DNA of 64,000 bases, from assembly GCF_900176355.1 (NCBI RefSeq), contig NZ_FWXI01000016.1:58892-122891 (forward strand), in the 5' to 3' direction. Shown piece by piece: positions 36,373 through 45,712 of the stretch. Every line of letters begins with the position of its first letter. Within the stretch, counting starts at the first letter, position 1. Below the pieces are notes generated by a model that worked only from the letters and a program-made list of their open reading frames with translations, had not been told where the DNA came from and made no database searches. The DNA is from Sporomusa malonica (GTDB lineage: Bacteria > Bacillota > Negativicutes > Sporomusales > Sporomusaceae). Both the position numbers and the translations under genes were made by a program.

Positions 36373-37346
36373 TGGGGTACGGCAGAGTGGAATTACCCAC
36401 TGGGACTCGGTTTTTGGTAACAGGATCAGCCGGGTTTATCGGTTCCAATCTTGTAGAAGCATTGCTTGGCCTGGGACATAAAGTCTGTGGTCTTGACAAT
36501 TACTCCACCGGAAAAAAAGAGAATGTAGAAGAGCTTCTTAGCAATCCATTATATGAGTTTATTGAAGGTGACATCAGGGATTTTAATGTATGTAGGGAAG
36601 CGTGTCAGAATATCGACTATGTACTACATCAGGCAGCATTAGGGTCAGTCCCGCGTTCCATGATCTATCCATTAATATATGAAGATAACAATGTCAAAGG
36701 AACTTCCAATATCATGGAAGCAGCAAGACTGGCCGGAGTAAAACGTGTTATCTATGCATCGTCATCTTCTGTTTATGGAGACTCATTGAAATTACCCAAG
36801 GCAGAAGGTGATGAGGGAAATGTTTTATCCCCATATGCGTTAACCAAAAAAGTGAATGAACAGTACGGTGCTCTTTATACCCACGTATATGGGCTTGAGT
36901 GCATTGGGCTGAGATATTTTAATGTATTTGGGCGAAGGCAAGACCCAAATGGCGCCTACGCAGCCGTTATTCCAAAATTCCTTAAGCAATTACTCAATAA
37001 TGAAACTCCTATCATCAACGGCGATGGTAGGCAGTCACGAGATTTCACCTATATCGATAATGTAATCGAAGCAAACATAAAAGCCTGTCTCGCACCTAGT
37101 GAAGCGGCAGGACAAGCTTTTAACATTGCGTACGGAAGCAGAGAGTATTTAATTGATATTTATTATGACTTGTGCAGAGCTCTTGATAGACAAGTCAATC
37201 CAATATTTGGCCCTGACAGAGCTGGAGATATCAAGCATTCGAATGCTAATATTTCGAATGCCAAACAATTGTTGGGGTATGAACCTGACTACGATTTTGC
37301 AAAGGGTACAGTTCTTGCTATTGAGTGGTACAAGAATAATTTATAG
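36372..37346 (+). CDS. UDP-GlcNAc(A) 4-epimerase (TviC/WbpP type)
   Basis: A 324-residue extended SDR with FLVTGSAGFIGSNLVEALL, the Ser-Ser-Ser-x-Tyr...Lys catalytic set (ASSSSVYGDS, SPYALTKKVNE), and HQAALGSVPRS typical of the WbpP/TviC branch that acts on N-acetylated sugars. It overlaps the dehydrogenase stop by one base (TAATG). Together they would supply UDP-GalNAcA. Confidence 0.88.
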   Translation: MGYGRVELPTGTRFLVTGSAGFIGSNLVEALLGLGHKVCGLDNYSTGKKENVEELLSNPLYEFIEGDIRDFNVCREACQNIDYVLHQAALGSVPRSMIYPLIYEDNNVKGTSNIMEAARLAGVKRVIYASSSSVYGDSLKLPKAEGDEGNVLSPYALTKKVNEQYGALYTHVYGLECIGLRYFNVFGRRQDPNGAYAAVIPKFLKQLLNNETPIINGDGRQSRDFTYIDNVIEANIKACLAPSEAAGQAFNIAYGSREYLIDIYYDLCRALDRQVNPIFGPDRAGDIKHSNANISNAKQLLGYEPDYDFAKGTVLAIEWYKNNL

Positions 37347-37401
37347 TTCGTAATAAGGTGTTTTTTAAATTTTGTTAGAACTACTGTGAGGATATAAGGT
37401 A

Positions 37402-38226
37402 ATGCATAAAGTGAAAATATCAGTTATCATGGCCGTTTATAATTGTGAAGACAAAATTTCAGAGGCAATTGAGTCAATCCTGGCACAGACCTACCAAGAT
37501 TGGAGCTTAATTATATGTGATGACTGTTCAACAGATGATACTCATAAAATTGTATTATCATATCAACAACGATATCCAAACAAAATTATTGCATTAAAAA
37601 ATAAAATAAACTCTAAGCTTGCCTATTCATTAAATCATTGTCTTCAGTATGCCGAGGGCGAATATATTGCCAGAATGGATGGTGACGATATTTCGCTGCC
37701 GGAGCGGTTGGAAAAACAGCTGGAATTTTTGCTAACTCATCCAGAATACGATGTTGTTAGTACAGCTATGATTCCTTTTGATGAGAATGGAGAACGCGAG
37801 CCGAGAATAAGCAAGGAAATACCTAACAAATATGACCTGCTAAAAAACCCTTGTTTTAATCATGCTACTATACTTATGAAAAAGAGTGTCTATGATGCTT
37901 TGAATGGCTATGTGGTTTTACCGCGAACTACGCGTGGTCAGGACTATGATTTATGGTTCAGATTTTTTGCGGCAGGGTATACAGGCTATAACATGACTGC
38001 AGCCCTTTACAAGGTGCGCGAGGGTATTGGTGATTTGAAACGTAGAACTTTTAAAACCAGACTTCAAGCTGCAGAGACTGCCTTGTATGGCTATAGATTG
38101 CTTAATTATCCACTTCGATATTATATTTTTGCTTTTAAACCTATTATTGCTGGGATAATACCACAGCGGCTAATGTATATGTACCACAACATGAAATTCT
38201 CGGTAAATAGTAATAAGGCAGAATAA
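37402..38226 (+). CDS. GT2-family glycosyltransferase
   Basis: A 274-residue GT-A enzyme (ISVIMAVYNCEDKISEAIESILAQT, DDCSTDDT, ARMDGDDISLPERLEKQ). The DGDD is the metal-binding DXD equivalent. It lacks a membrane domain. It starts after a 55-base gap behind AAGG. Confidence 0.88.
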   Translation: MHKVKISVIMAVYNCEDKISEAIESILAQTYQDWSLIICDDCSTDDTHKIVLSYQQRYPNKIIALKNKINSKLAYSLNHCLQYAEGEYIARMDGDDISLPERLEKQLEFLLTHPEYDVVSTAMIPFDENGEREPRISKEIPNKYDLLKNPCFNHATILMKKSVYDALNGYVVLPRTTRGQDYDLWFRFFAAGYTGYNMTAALYKVREGIGDLKRRTFKTRLQAAETALYGYRLLNYPLRYYIFAFKPIIAGIIPQRLMYMYHNMKFSVNSNKAE

Positions 38227-38237
38227 GGTGGAGTTTT

Positions 38238-39275
38238 ATGAGTGTATATTATCTAACGATTTTAACAACCGGGATTGCTGCATGGATAGCTCAGTTGTCA
38301 GAACAACGAATGCTAAAGTCCTTTTTTGTTTTTTTCACAGCCATAATTTTGGCATTGGTAGCTGGCTTGCGATGGGGAGTAGGAGCTGATTACTTTCAAT
38401 ACGCTTTAAACTACTCAGGATATTCAGCAAGCAATTTAACAGAGTTAGTCCAATTTGAGATAGGTATTAGAGTTATCTCTGTAGTGTCTCAATATTTATA
38501 TGACGACTATGCAACAATGTTTTTCATAGCATCACTTTTAACAATAGGTTTATTCGTTTTCACAATAGCGAAAAATAGCAACATGTTTGTTTTCAGTATT
38601 TTATTATTCATCTTCATCGGAAGCTGGAATGGGACCTTTAATGCTGTTCGCCAATTTTTGGCCTGCGCTGTTTTATTTGCTGGTCATAGGTATATAATAG
38701 AAAGGAATTTTTTGAAATATCTTTTAGTCGTTGGTATAGCTACAGCATTCCATGTGAGTGCCATAATCATGTTACCGCTCTTTTTTATTGCTGCGCGAAA
38801 AGTGGATTTTAAACAAATACTGTTGTTAACTTTTGCCGTTATCATCTTAATTTTTTCTTATGATTACTTATTTACAGTAGCTGGCATTCTGAAGGATAGC
38901 ACAATCGAAATGGATTCTTATATGACAACACAAGTAAGTATTTGGCGTGTTGCTGTTAATTTTGCGCCTTTGGGATTATTGTTACTACGAACTGGTAATG
39001 ACAAAATGATTACGGATTTTAACTTCTACTTAAACATGTTAATCATAAATGCAGCAGTAATGGCTGCAACAATGAATAGTGCGTACTTAGCCCGTGTTGG
39101 TATTTATACAACGATATATACTACAATTGCGTTGCCTAAAATACTTGAGCGTTTTGATTCAAAAACAGCTATGATACTAAAATTTATTATTGTATCATGC
39201 TACGCTATCTACTGGTATATAGAGGTCAGTGCTAATCCGAGTTTGAATGATTTCACGTGGATATTTGAAAGGTGA
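38238..39275 (+). CDS. EpsG-family polysaccharide polymerase (Wzy-like)
   Basis: A 345-residue polytopic membrane protein with about nine or ten hydrophobic segments. The EpsG/Wzy signature is seen in LALVAGLRWGVGADYFQY and GTFNAVRQFLACAVLFAGHRYI. It is the only polymerase candidate in the operon and should join repeat units on the periplasmic side after export by the flippase at 45.7 kb. Confidence 0.85.
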   Translation: MSVYYLTILTTGIAAWIAQLSEQRMLKSFFVFFTAIILALVAGLRWGVGADYFQYALNYSGYSASNLTELVQFEIGIRVISVVSQYLYDDYATMFFIASLLTIGLFVFTIAKNSNMFVFSILLFIFIGSWNGTFNAVRQFLACAVLFAGHRYIIERNFLKYLLVVGIATAFHVSAIIMLPLFFIAARKVDFKQILLLTFAVIILIFSYDYLFTVAGILKDSTIEMDSYMTTQVSIWRVAVNFAPLGLLLLRTGNDKMITDFNFYLNMLIINAAVMAATMNSAYLARVGIYTTIYTTIALPKILERFDSKTAMILKFIIVSCYAIYWYIEVSANPSLNDFTWIFER

Positions 39276-39300
39276 AAATAGTTAGAGAGAAGGAAAGCTG

Positions 39301-40227
39301 ATGATTAAGCAGTGGTTGCGGAAGAATCCGGCTACATTTCTGCTCGTAAACATATATCATTACTTCAAAGGAAAGTGGCATATAGGAAAGTATACAGACG
39401 AGCAGGCAATTACCAGATATTATTTAATGAAGTCAGGTCAAATACCAGATTTGAACAATCCAACAAAATTCAGCGAAAAACTGCAATGGCTAAAATTACA
39501 CGATCGAGATCCGCTAAAGGTGCAGTGCGCGGATAAATTCTTAGTGCGCGAATATGTTGTAAAATGTGGCTATGAACACTTACTAAACACGTTGTATGGG
39601 GTATATGAAACCACTAGCCAGATTAATATTGATGAACTTCCTGATAAATTCGTTCTTAAGGCGACACACGGTAGCGGCTGGAATCTTATTGTAAAGGATA
39701 AAAGAACGATTAATTGGTTTCTTTGGCGACTGATTATGCGAGTGTGGTTAAAACAAAATATCTATTGGAGTGGCCGCGAGTGGGTATATAAGAATCCGCA
39801 ACCGCGTATTATTGCCGAAAAATACCTTGAGGATGAAACAGGCGAGCTACGAGACTATAAATTTTATTGTTTTAATGGCGAGCCTCGATTCATGCAATTA
39901 GAAGTTGGAAGACACTCAGGGACAAATACACGAAATTTTTATGATATGGGCTGGAAGCTTATGCCCTTCGGTAAAGAAATTCCACATAATTCCCAAGTTG
40001 ATGTGCCACGTCCAAACGCCTTTGATGAAATGAAGTTAATTGCAAAAGCGCTATCAAAACCTTTCTCCTATGTTCGTGTAGATTTATATCAGGTATATGG
40101 CAAAGTTTTTTTTGGCGAGCTGACTTTTTTTCCGGCAGGAGGTGCGCCGGATTTTATACCGGCATGCTATGACGAGATCGTTGGAAACTATTTGTCACTT
40201 GGCGTAAAGGAGTTAGATGCAACATGA
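39301..40227 (+). CDS. TupA-like ATP-grasp polysaccharide biosynthesis protein
   Basis: A 308-residue protein of the ATPgrasp_TupA family (FSEKLQWLKLHDRDPLKVQCADK, DKFVLKATHGSGWNLIV, EKYLEDETGELRDYKFYCFNGEPRF is the metal and nucleotide region). Related proteins attach amino acids or act as glycosyltransferase-associated enzymes in teichuronopeptide and capsule synthesis. An amide link between the uronic acid sugar made by the TviB/TviC pair and an amino acid would fit, but this is inference. Confidence 0.82.
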   Translation: MIKQWLRKNPATFLLVNIYHYFKGKWHIGKYTDEQAITRYYLMKSGQIPDLNNPTKFSEKLQWLKLHDRDPLKVQCADKFLVREYVVKCGYEHLLNTLYGVYETTSQINIDELPDKFVLKATHGSGWNLIVKDKRTINWFLWRLIMRVWLKQNIYWSGREWVYKNPQPRIIAEKYLEDETGELRDYKFYCFNGEPRFMQLEVGRHSGTNTRNFYDMGWKLMPFGKEIPHNSQVDVPRPNAFDEMKLIAKALSKPFSYVRVDLYQVYGKVFFGELTFFPAGGAPDFIPACYDEIVGNYLSLGVKELDAT

Positions 40228-41384
40228 AAATCGTTCAGGTTGTTGGAACGATGAATCGGGGTGGCGCCGAAACAATGATAATGAATGTCTTTTACTACTT
40301 AAAAGAAAAACATCAATTCGTTTTTTTAATTAATAAAAAAAAGGGCGATACAGCGATAGGAGATTACGATGAGCTGATACGATGTTACGGGGGAGAAATA
40401 CATTATATTGATGCCATGTGGGATGTAGGCTTACGGCGATATCTTTCGGAATTTAAGAGTATCATGCAAAAAATTGGCCAAGTAGACGTGGTTCATTCTC
40501 ATTTAAACTCCAAAGGTGGTGTCATTGCCAAAGCTGCATATATGAGTGGTATTCCCAAGGTTATTGTGCATTCACATGCTGTGCTTAAATTCGACGGGCC
40601 ATTATTGTTCAAATTAAGAAGCTATACGGAATTACTATATCAAAAAATATTAATTAACCGGTATGCAACAGACTTCTGTGCGTGTAGTCCAAAGGCGATG
40701 GATAGTCTGTTCAATAGGGAAAATAGGGAGAGTAAGAGGGCTTTTGTAGTTAATAATGCTCTCATACTGGAAAAATGTGTCGAGTATGATAAAGCCAAAG
40801 CAAATGAGTACGAAAAAAAATGGCGTACAAGTGGAGATATTAAAGTGCTAGGTTGTGTCGGCAGAATCGCAAAGGTTAAGAATACACTGTTTTTAATTGA
40901 ATGTCTGCATCAACTTCATTTACAAGATTACCCTGCTGTGTTAGTACTGGTTGGCAGCAAACAAGAAAGGGACTATGCGGATCGTGTCTTTGAAACCATT
41001 AATTCATATAACCTACAGAACTATGTATTTTATATGAACAGTGTTGCAGATGTACAAAACGTTTACCCAGCATTTGATCTGTTTCTTGGCGCATCACTTC
41101 GCGAAGGATTGGGGATGGTTGCTATTGAAGCGCAAGCGGCAGGAGTACCCTGCATGCTTTCTGTGGGTTTTCCAGAAACCTCTGACATTGGGATGGGTTT
41201 AGTGCAATTTCATAATGGTTTCAATGCATCTATCTGGGCTAAAGCAATTATCAATTCAAGTATGAAAAAGATTCAGGATCGGGTCATGATTAGAGATGCG
41301 CTGAGACTGAGTGGATATGATATGCGATTGGAAGCAGAGAAATTGGAACAGGTATATATAGGAGTTACGCAGGATGCTGGATGA
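40224..41384 (+). CDS. GT4-family glycosyltransferase
   Basis: A 386-residue GT-B enzyme (VVGTMNRGGAETMIMNVFY at the N-terminus, VGRIAKVKNTLFLIE, FLGASLREGLGMVAIEAQAAGVPCM). The EpsF-like N-terminus MNRGGAETMIM is typical of Firmicute exopolysaccharide clusters. It overlaps its upstream neighbour by 4 bases and the next gene by 11. Confidence 0.88.
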   Translation: MKIVQVVGTMNRGGAETMIMNVFYYLKEKHQFVFLINKKKGDTAIGDYDELIRCYGGEIHYIDAMWDVGLRRYLSEFKSIMQKIGQVDVVHSHLNSKGGVIAKAAYMSGIPKVIVHSHAVLKFDGPLLFKLRSYTELLYQKILINRYATDFCACSPKAMDSLFNRENRESKRAFVVNNALILEKCVEYDKAKANEYEKKWRTSGDIKVLGCVGRIAKVKNTLFLIECLHQLHLQDYPAVLVLVGSKQERDYADRVFETINSYNLQNYVFYMNSVADVQNVYPAFDLFLGASLREGLGMVAIEAQAAGVPCMLSVGFPETSDIGMGLVQFHNGFNASIWAKAIINSSMKKIQDRVMIRDALRLSGYDMRLEAEKLEQVYIGVTQDAG

Positions 41385-42519
41385 AGTACGATTGATGATA
41401 TTGGGGGATATATGTCCCACCGAAGATTATAGAAGTCTATTTGACAGTAAGGATCCTTCTGTGCTTTTACACAACGTTCTCCCCGTGTTGAAAAATTCCG
41501 ATCTTTGCATAGCGAACTTGGAGGCTCCTGCAATCAGCAGTCCGTCGCCTATCACGAAATGTGGTCCTGTACTTTCCGCACAACCCTCAGACCTCGCCTT
41601 AATAAAACAGGCAGGTATACATATTTTATCCCTGGCTAACAATCATATCCGGGACCATGGCAATGCCGGTGTTATCAGTACATTGGGACTTTGCCATCAG
41701 GAGGATATTGGGACACTAGGAGCTGGCAAAGACAAGCAAAGTGCATCTAAGCCGTACGTCGTATCTATTAAGAACAAAACCATTGGTATAATTGCATGCG
41801 CTGAAAAAGAGTTCAATTCTGCCACAAATATTGGTGCGGGAGCCAATGTCTATGATTCGTTGGAAACAATCGCACTAATCCGGGAAACAAAACAAAAATG
41901 TGACTTTCTTCTTCTGCTGTACCATGGTGGAATTGAATATCATCCGTATCCATCTCCCCGATTACAGCAGCGATGCAGAATGATGTCCTTAGCAGGTGCG
42001 GATGTTATTCTTTGTCAGCACAGCCACTGCATAGGTACTATAGAAGAGTTCGAAGGTGCGACCATAGTGTATGGTCAGGGGAACGCTATATATGGATATC
42101 GGGAAAAACAGCAATGTTGGAATGAAGGTCTTGCAGTAGAAATCAAGCTTAACGGAGAGAAATATGAGGTTAGCTATATTCCCTTCCAGGCTCAAAAGGA
42201 TGGAATTCATCTTTTGGAAAGTAATGATACCTTAAAAAGAATAGATGACATCATGCAGCAATCAAGTATTCTGCACGATGAAAGAGTCATTCAAGAAAAA
42301 TGGGATGAATTTTGTGAAAAACAGAAAGCTTTATACTTACCGCTTGTATTGGGGCGAGGAAGAGTTTTTAATAAATTAAACCGCCTTTTTTGTAATAAAT
42401 TAATAGAATCTTTATATTCAACAAAAAACTTGATGGTTGTAAAAAATCTTCTGCAATGCGATGCCCATAGGGAAGTGATGTTAAATATCCTTGAAAAAGA
42501 AACAACAAATAAAAACTAA
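41374..42519 (+). CDS. CapA-family metallophosphatase-like protein
   Basis: A 381-residue protein of the PGA_cap family (MILGDICP, LCIANLEAP, LSLANNHIRDHG, LLYHGGIEYHPYPS, CQHSHCIG). CapA proteins take part in capsule synthesis or retention, and some act as metallophosphatases. No signal peptide is visible, unlike many CapA proteins that are membrane-anchored, so a cytoplasmic role is likely. It is tightly coupled to the previous glycosyltransferase. Confidence 0.85.
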   Translation: MLDEVRLMILGDICPTEDYRSLFDSKDPSVLLHNVLPVLKNSDLCIANLEAPAISSPSPITKCGPVLSAQPSDLALIKQAGIHILSLANNHIRDHGNAGVISTLGLCHQEDIGTLGAGKDKQSASKPYVVSIKNKTIGIIACAEKEFNSATNIGAGANVYDSLETIALIRETKQKCDFLLLLYHGGIEYHPYPSPRLQQRCRMMSLAGADVILCQHSHCIGTIEEFEGATIVYGQGNAIYGYREKQQCWNEGLAVEIKLNGEKYEVSYIPFQAQKDGIHLLESNDTLKRIDDIMQQSSILHDERVIQEKWDEFCEKQKALYLPLVLGRGRVFNKLNRLFCNKLIESLYSTKNLMVVKNLLQCDAHREVMLNILEKETTNKN

Positions 42520-42542
42520 TAAGTGGATAGAGGGGGGACTTT

Positions 42543-43658
42543 ATGAAAAATATAGGAATATTGACTTTTCATGCTTCGCATAATTATGGTTCTGTTTTGC
42601 AAGCATACGCATTGTCCAAACAACTTATGCTGATGGGGAATCAAGTCGAAATTGTAAATTTGCGTGTTGAAAAACAAAAAAAAAAATATAAGATTTTTAG
42701 AACACAGACTGGTATAGCAGGTGCGATCCGAACTGCATTTACGGCTCTAATTTATACTAAACTTAAAAAACGTTTTGATAAGTATGAAGATTTCATTGCT
42801 AACACATTGCCGACGACAAAAAAACAATATACAACAGGTAAACAATTAGCAAAAGAAAACTTTGACTATGATACATATGTTTGTGGCAGCGATCAAATAT
42901 GGAACCCAGCTTGCCCTGACTTTGATACAGCGTACTATTTAGATTTTCTTAAAAACAATGTCAATAAAATAGCTTACGCCCCAAGCCTGGGAAAAACAAA
43001 ATTTGATGAGCAGACAGTAAAACGTATATCCCAATTATTGAAAAACGTTAATCATATTTCTGTCAGAGAAAAACAAGGAGCTGAATTCTTAAGAACACTG
43101 ACTAATAAAAGTATTGAGGTCGTATGTGATCCTGTTGTTCTACTAGAAAAACAATGTTGGGAAGAAATTATTGTTGAACCAAAAGTTAAAAAACCGTATA
43201 TCCTATCTTACTTTTTATCAAACAATCACGGTGATAGAAGCATGTTGGATTACTTACAACAAAAAACTGGCTTCGATGTAATTGTTCTAAATGAATATAT
43301 TCGCGATTATTTTAAACCCTACCAGTACGCTATTGATGCAGGGCCTGGTGAATTTCTTGGGCTATTTAAAAACGCGTCTTTGATATATACAAATTCCTTT
43401 CACGGCACCGCTTTTTCTGCAATATTTAATAAGCCATTTTTTACTTCTGTTGCTAAGGACGCAAATGCTGCCAATAATAATGATAGCAGGAAATTTGATT
43501 TTTTAGAGAAGCTTAACTTATCACATCGGATAATTACCGATACACTACCCGATATAGAGACTATCTTGAATCTCGATTATAAAGAAGTGAATCGAAAAAT
43601 GCGGGAATTTAGAAAACATTCATTAACATATTTACAAAATGCAATTTCGAGCTGCTAA
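42543..43658 (+). CDS. polysaccharide pyruvyl transferase family protein
   Basis: A 371-residue protein with the PS_pyruv_trans pattern (ILTFHASHNYGSVLQAYAL, FDTYVCGSDQIWNP with the sequence YVCGSDQIWNP, CDPVVLL, IYTNSFHGTAFSAIFNKPF). It adds ketal-linked pyruvate from phosphoenolpyruvate to a sugar, giving an acidic polymer. From here to about 47.2 kb the DNA is more AT-rich than the flanks, as often seen in exchanged serotype-specific genes. Confidence 0.86.
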   Translation: MKNIGILTFHASHNYGSVLQAYALSKQLMLMGNQVEIVNLRVEKQKKKYKIFRTQTGIAGAIRTAFTALIYTKLKKRFDKYEDFIANTLPTTKKQYTTGKQLAKENFDYDTYVCGSDQIWNPACPDFDTAYYLDFLKNNVNKIAYAPSLGKTKFDEQTVKRISQLLKNVNHISVREKQGAEFLRTLTNKSIEVVCDPVVLLEKQCWEEIIVEPKVKKPYILSYFLSNNHGDRSMLDYLQQKTGFDVIVLNEYIRDYFKPYQYAIDAGPGEFLGLFKNASLIYTNSFHGTAFSAIFNKPFFTSVAKDANAANNNDSRKFDFLEKLNLSHRIITDTLPDIETILNLDYKEVNRKMREFRKHSLTYLQNAISSC

Positions 43659-43679
43659 AAAGTTTAATGGAGTGAAAAT

Positions 43680-44696
43680 ATGCCAAAAGTATCAATTATA
43701 GTACCTGTCTATAATGTACAAGAATATTTACGAAGATGCATAGACTCAATCTTAAAGCAGACCTTTACCGATTACCAACTAATTCTTGTAAATGATGGTT
43801 CGCCGGATCAATGTCCGGCTATTTGTGACGAGTATGCAGCAAGTGATAAGCGAATAGAAGTAATACATAAAAAAAATGGTGGCTTAAGCAGTGCGCGATT
43901 AGCCGGATTTCAATTGGCAAAAGGAGATTATATATGTTTTGCTGATAGTGATGATTATTTAGACGAATGTATGATTGAAAAACTGTACTCATCTTGCGTC
44001 AGCGAAGATGCCGACATTGCATTATGTGGCTATTACACAGCAAATGATAATCAAGCTAAAGCGCATAAGTTGCCATTTGATACGAATATAATTCAAAAAG
44101 ACGAAATAACCAGTAATTTTGTGCTTCCAATAATTGGACATATTTATTCGCTCGGCTATATTAATTTGCCGGGTTTTTTGTGGTTACGACTTTTTAAGAA
44201 AGAAATATTAGATAAAAAATGCTTTGTATCTGAACGGGAATTTTACACGGAAGACGTTATTTTCAATTTACTTATTGCTCCTAAATGTCAAAGAATTGCT
44301 ATCGTTAATATACCTTTATATTACTATTGGCAAAATTTACAATCGCTCACAAATAAGTATAGAAAAAACTTATGGAAATTGTTATTAAATCGCTATTATT
44401 TTTATGTCGATTATTGTCAACAAAATAAGCTAAGTGAAAAAGCTAAAGATCGCTTGGATTTTAATTTGTTTGGCAGTATTTCTTTTGGTATTGAAAATGC
44501 ATGTAGAATTACTAATGATAAGAATTTGTCATTGGCTGAAATTAAAAGTATTCTTGACCATTCGGAGACTACCAGACTATTTAAACGAATTAAGAGTAAT
44601 TTAATGACACAAGGTCAAAAATTATTTTACTTTATGTGCAAATATAAAATGTATCAGGTGTTATACCATTATAAAAAATTAAGAATGAGTAGGTGA
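43680..44696 (+). CDS. GT2-family glycosyltransferase
   Basis: A 338-residue GT-A enzyme (VSIIVPVYNVQEYLRRCIDSIL, NDGSPDQCPAICDEYA, ADSDDYLDECMIEKLY) with a C-terminal helical tail. It is a close paralogue of the next gene, from which it is separated by 4 bases, so the pair probably arose by tandem duplication followed by divergence. Confidence 0.9.
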   Translation: MPKVSIIVPVYNVQEYLRRCIDSILKQTFTDYQLILVNDGSPDQCPAICDEYAASDKRIEVIHKKNGGLSSARLAGFQLAKGDYICFADSDDYLDECMIEKLYSSCVSEDADIALCGYYTANDNQAKAHKLPFDTNIIQKDEITSNFVLPIIGHIYSLGYINLPGFLWLRLFKKEILDKKCFVSEREFYTEDVIFNLLIAPKCQRIAIVNIPLYYYWQNLQSLTNKYRKNLWKLLLNRYYFYVDYCQQNKLSEKAKDRLDFNLFGSISFGIENACRITNDKNLSLAEIKSILDHSETTRLFKRIKSNLMTQGQKLFYFMCKYKMYQVLYHYKKLRMSR

Positions 44697-44700
44697 AGGG

Positions 44701-45708
44701 ATGCCGGTAATTAGTGTGATTGTGCCAGTGTATAAAGCGGAAAGACATCTAATTAAATGCATAGATTCAATTCTTGCTCAAACTTTTTCAGACTTTGAGC
44801 TGATTTTAGTGGATGATGGTTCCCCTGATAGCTGTCCGGGCGTTTGTGATCAATATAGGGAAAAAGATACTCGTGTAAAAGTAATACACCAGAACAATAG
44901 TGGAGTCAGTATTGCACGGAACGTAGGAATTTACCACGCCCAAGGCGATTATATTGTATTTGTCGACAGCGATGACTATGTTGGCAAAACTTATCTTGAA
45001 AGGCTTTATAAAGGATATGAGTTAGAGGCAGATATTGCTATTTGTGGTTATTATACTGTTTATAATAACCAGCGAGATTTAGCATGTATCGATGAAACAT
45101 TGCCTGCTGAATACTTAGGAGTAATTAAAGATTGTTTTAAAAACATTATTAAAAATAGGTTGCTTTATTCACCCTGGAATAAGATGTATAAATTGAAAAT
45201 AATTAAAGAAAACCATATTCTATTTGACCCCAATATGTCACTGGGTGAAGACTTGTGTTTTAATATTGCTTATTTATATTTTTGTAATAACTGCTTTCTC
45301 TGCAATTTACCTTTGTATCACTATATAAAATCAAACTCTTCGCTTAGTAGGATTACTTCTATTTCTTATTTTACTATCCAAAAACATCTTTATACAGTAA
45401 TAGAGGAATTCATCTGTAAAAAGAACATTGATTATGATTTATCAAATGAGATCGGTAGTTTACTAAATGATACAATTGGTAGTTTGGCGATTTTAAAAAA
45501 CAATAGCAATAAACATTTAATTAAGGTTCAAATGAGGAAAATTCTGCAGGATTATTTGGTAAAAAAATATACAGAAAAAATTCCATCAAATATAAATTTG
45601 GCAAAGATACTAACTTATCTCTTATTAAAAACTCAATCTATTACAGTAATTTTGACTTATTTTACAATCAAAAATAAAATTGGAAAAATGTTTAACGAGG
45701 ACAGATGA
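44701..45708 (+). CDS. GT2-family glycosyltransferase (paralogue of the previous gene)
   Basis: A 335-residue GT-A enzyme with ISVIVPVYKAERHLIKCIDSIL, DDGSPDSCPGVCDQY and VDSDDYVGKTYLERLY. The N-terminal domain matches its neighbour nearly motif for motif; the C-terminal acceptor part differs. Its end lies just before the flippase start. Confidence 0.9.
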   Translation: MPVISVIVPVYKAERHLIKCIDSILAQTFSDFELILVDDGSPDSCPGVCDQYREKDTRVKVIHQNNSGVSIARNVGIYHAQGDYIVFVDSDDYVGKTYLERLYKGYELEADIAICGYYTVYNNQRDLACIDETLPAEYLGVIKDCFKNIIKNRLLYSPWNKMYKLKIIKENHILFDPNMSLGEDLCFNIAYLYFCNNCFLCNLPLYHYIKSNSSLSRITSISYFTIQKHLYTVIEEFICKKNIDYDLSNEIGSLLNDTIGSLAILKNNSNKHLIKVQMRKILQDYLVKKYTEKIPSNINLAKILTYLLLKTQSITVILTYFTIKNKIGKMFNEDR

Positions 45709-45712
45709 GTTA

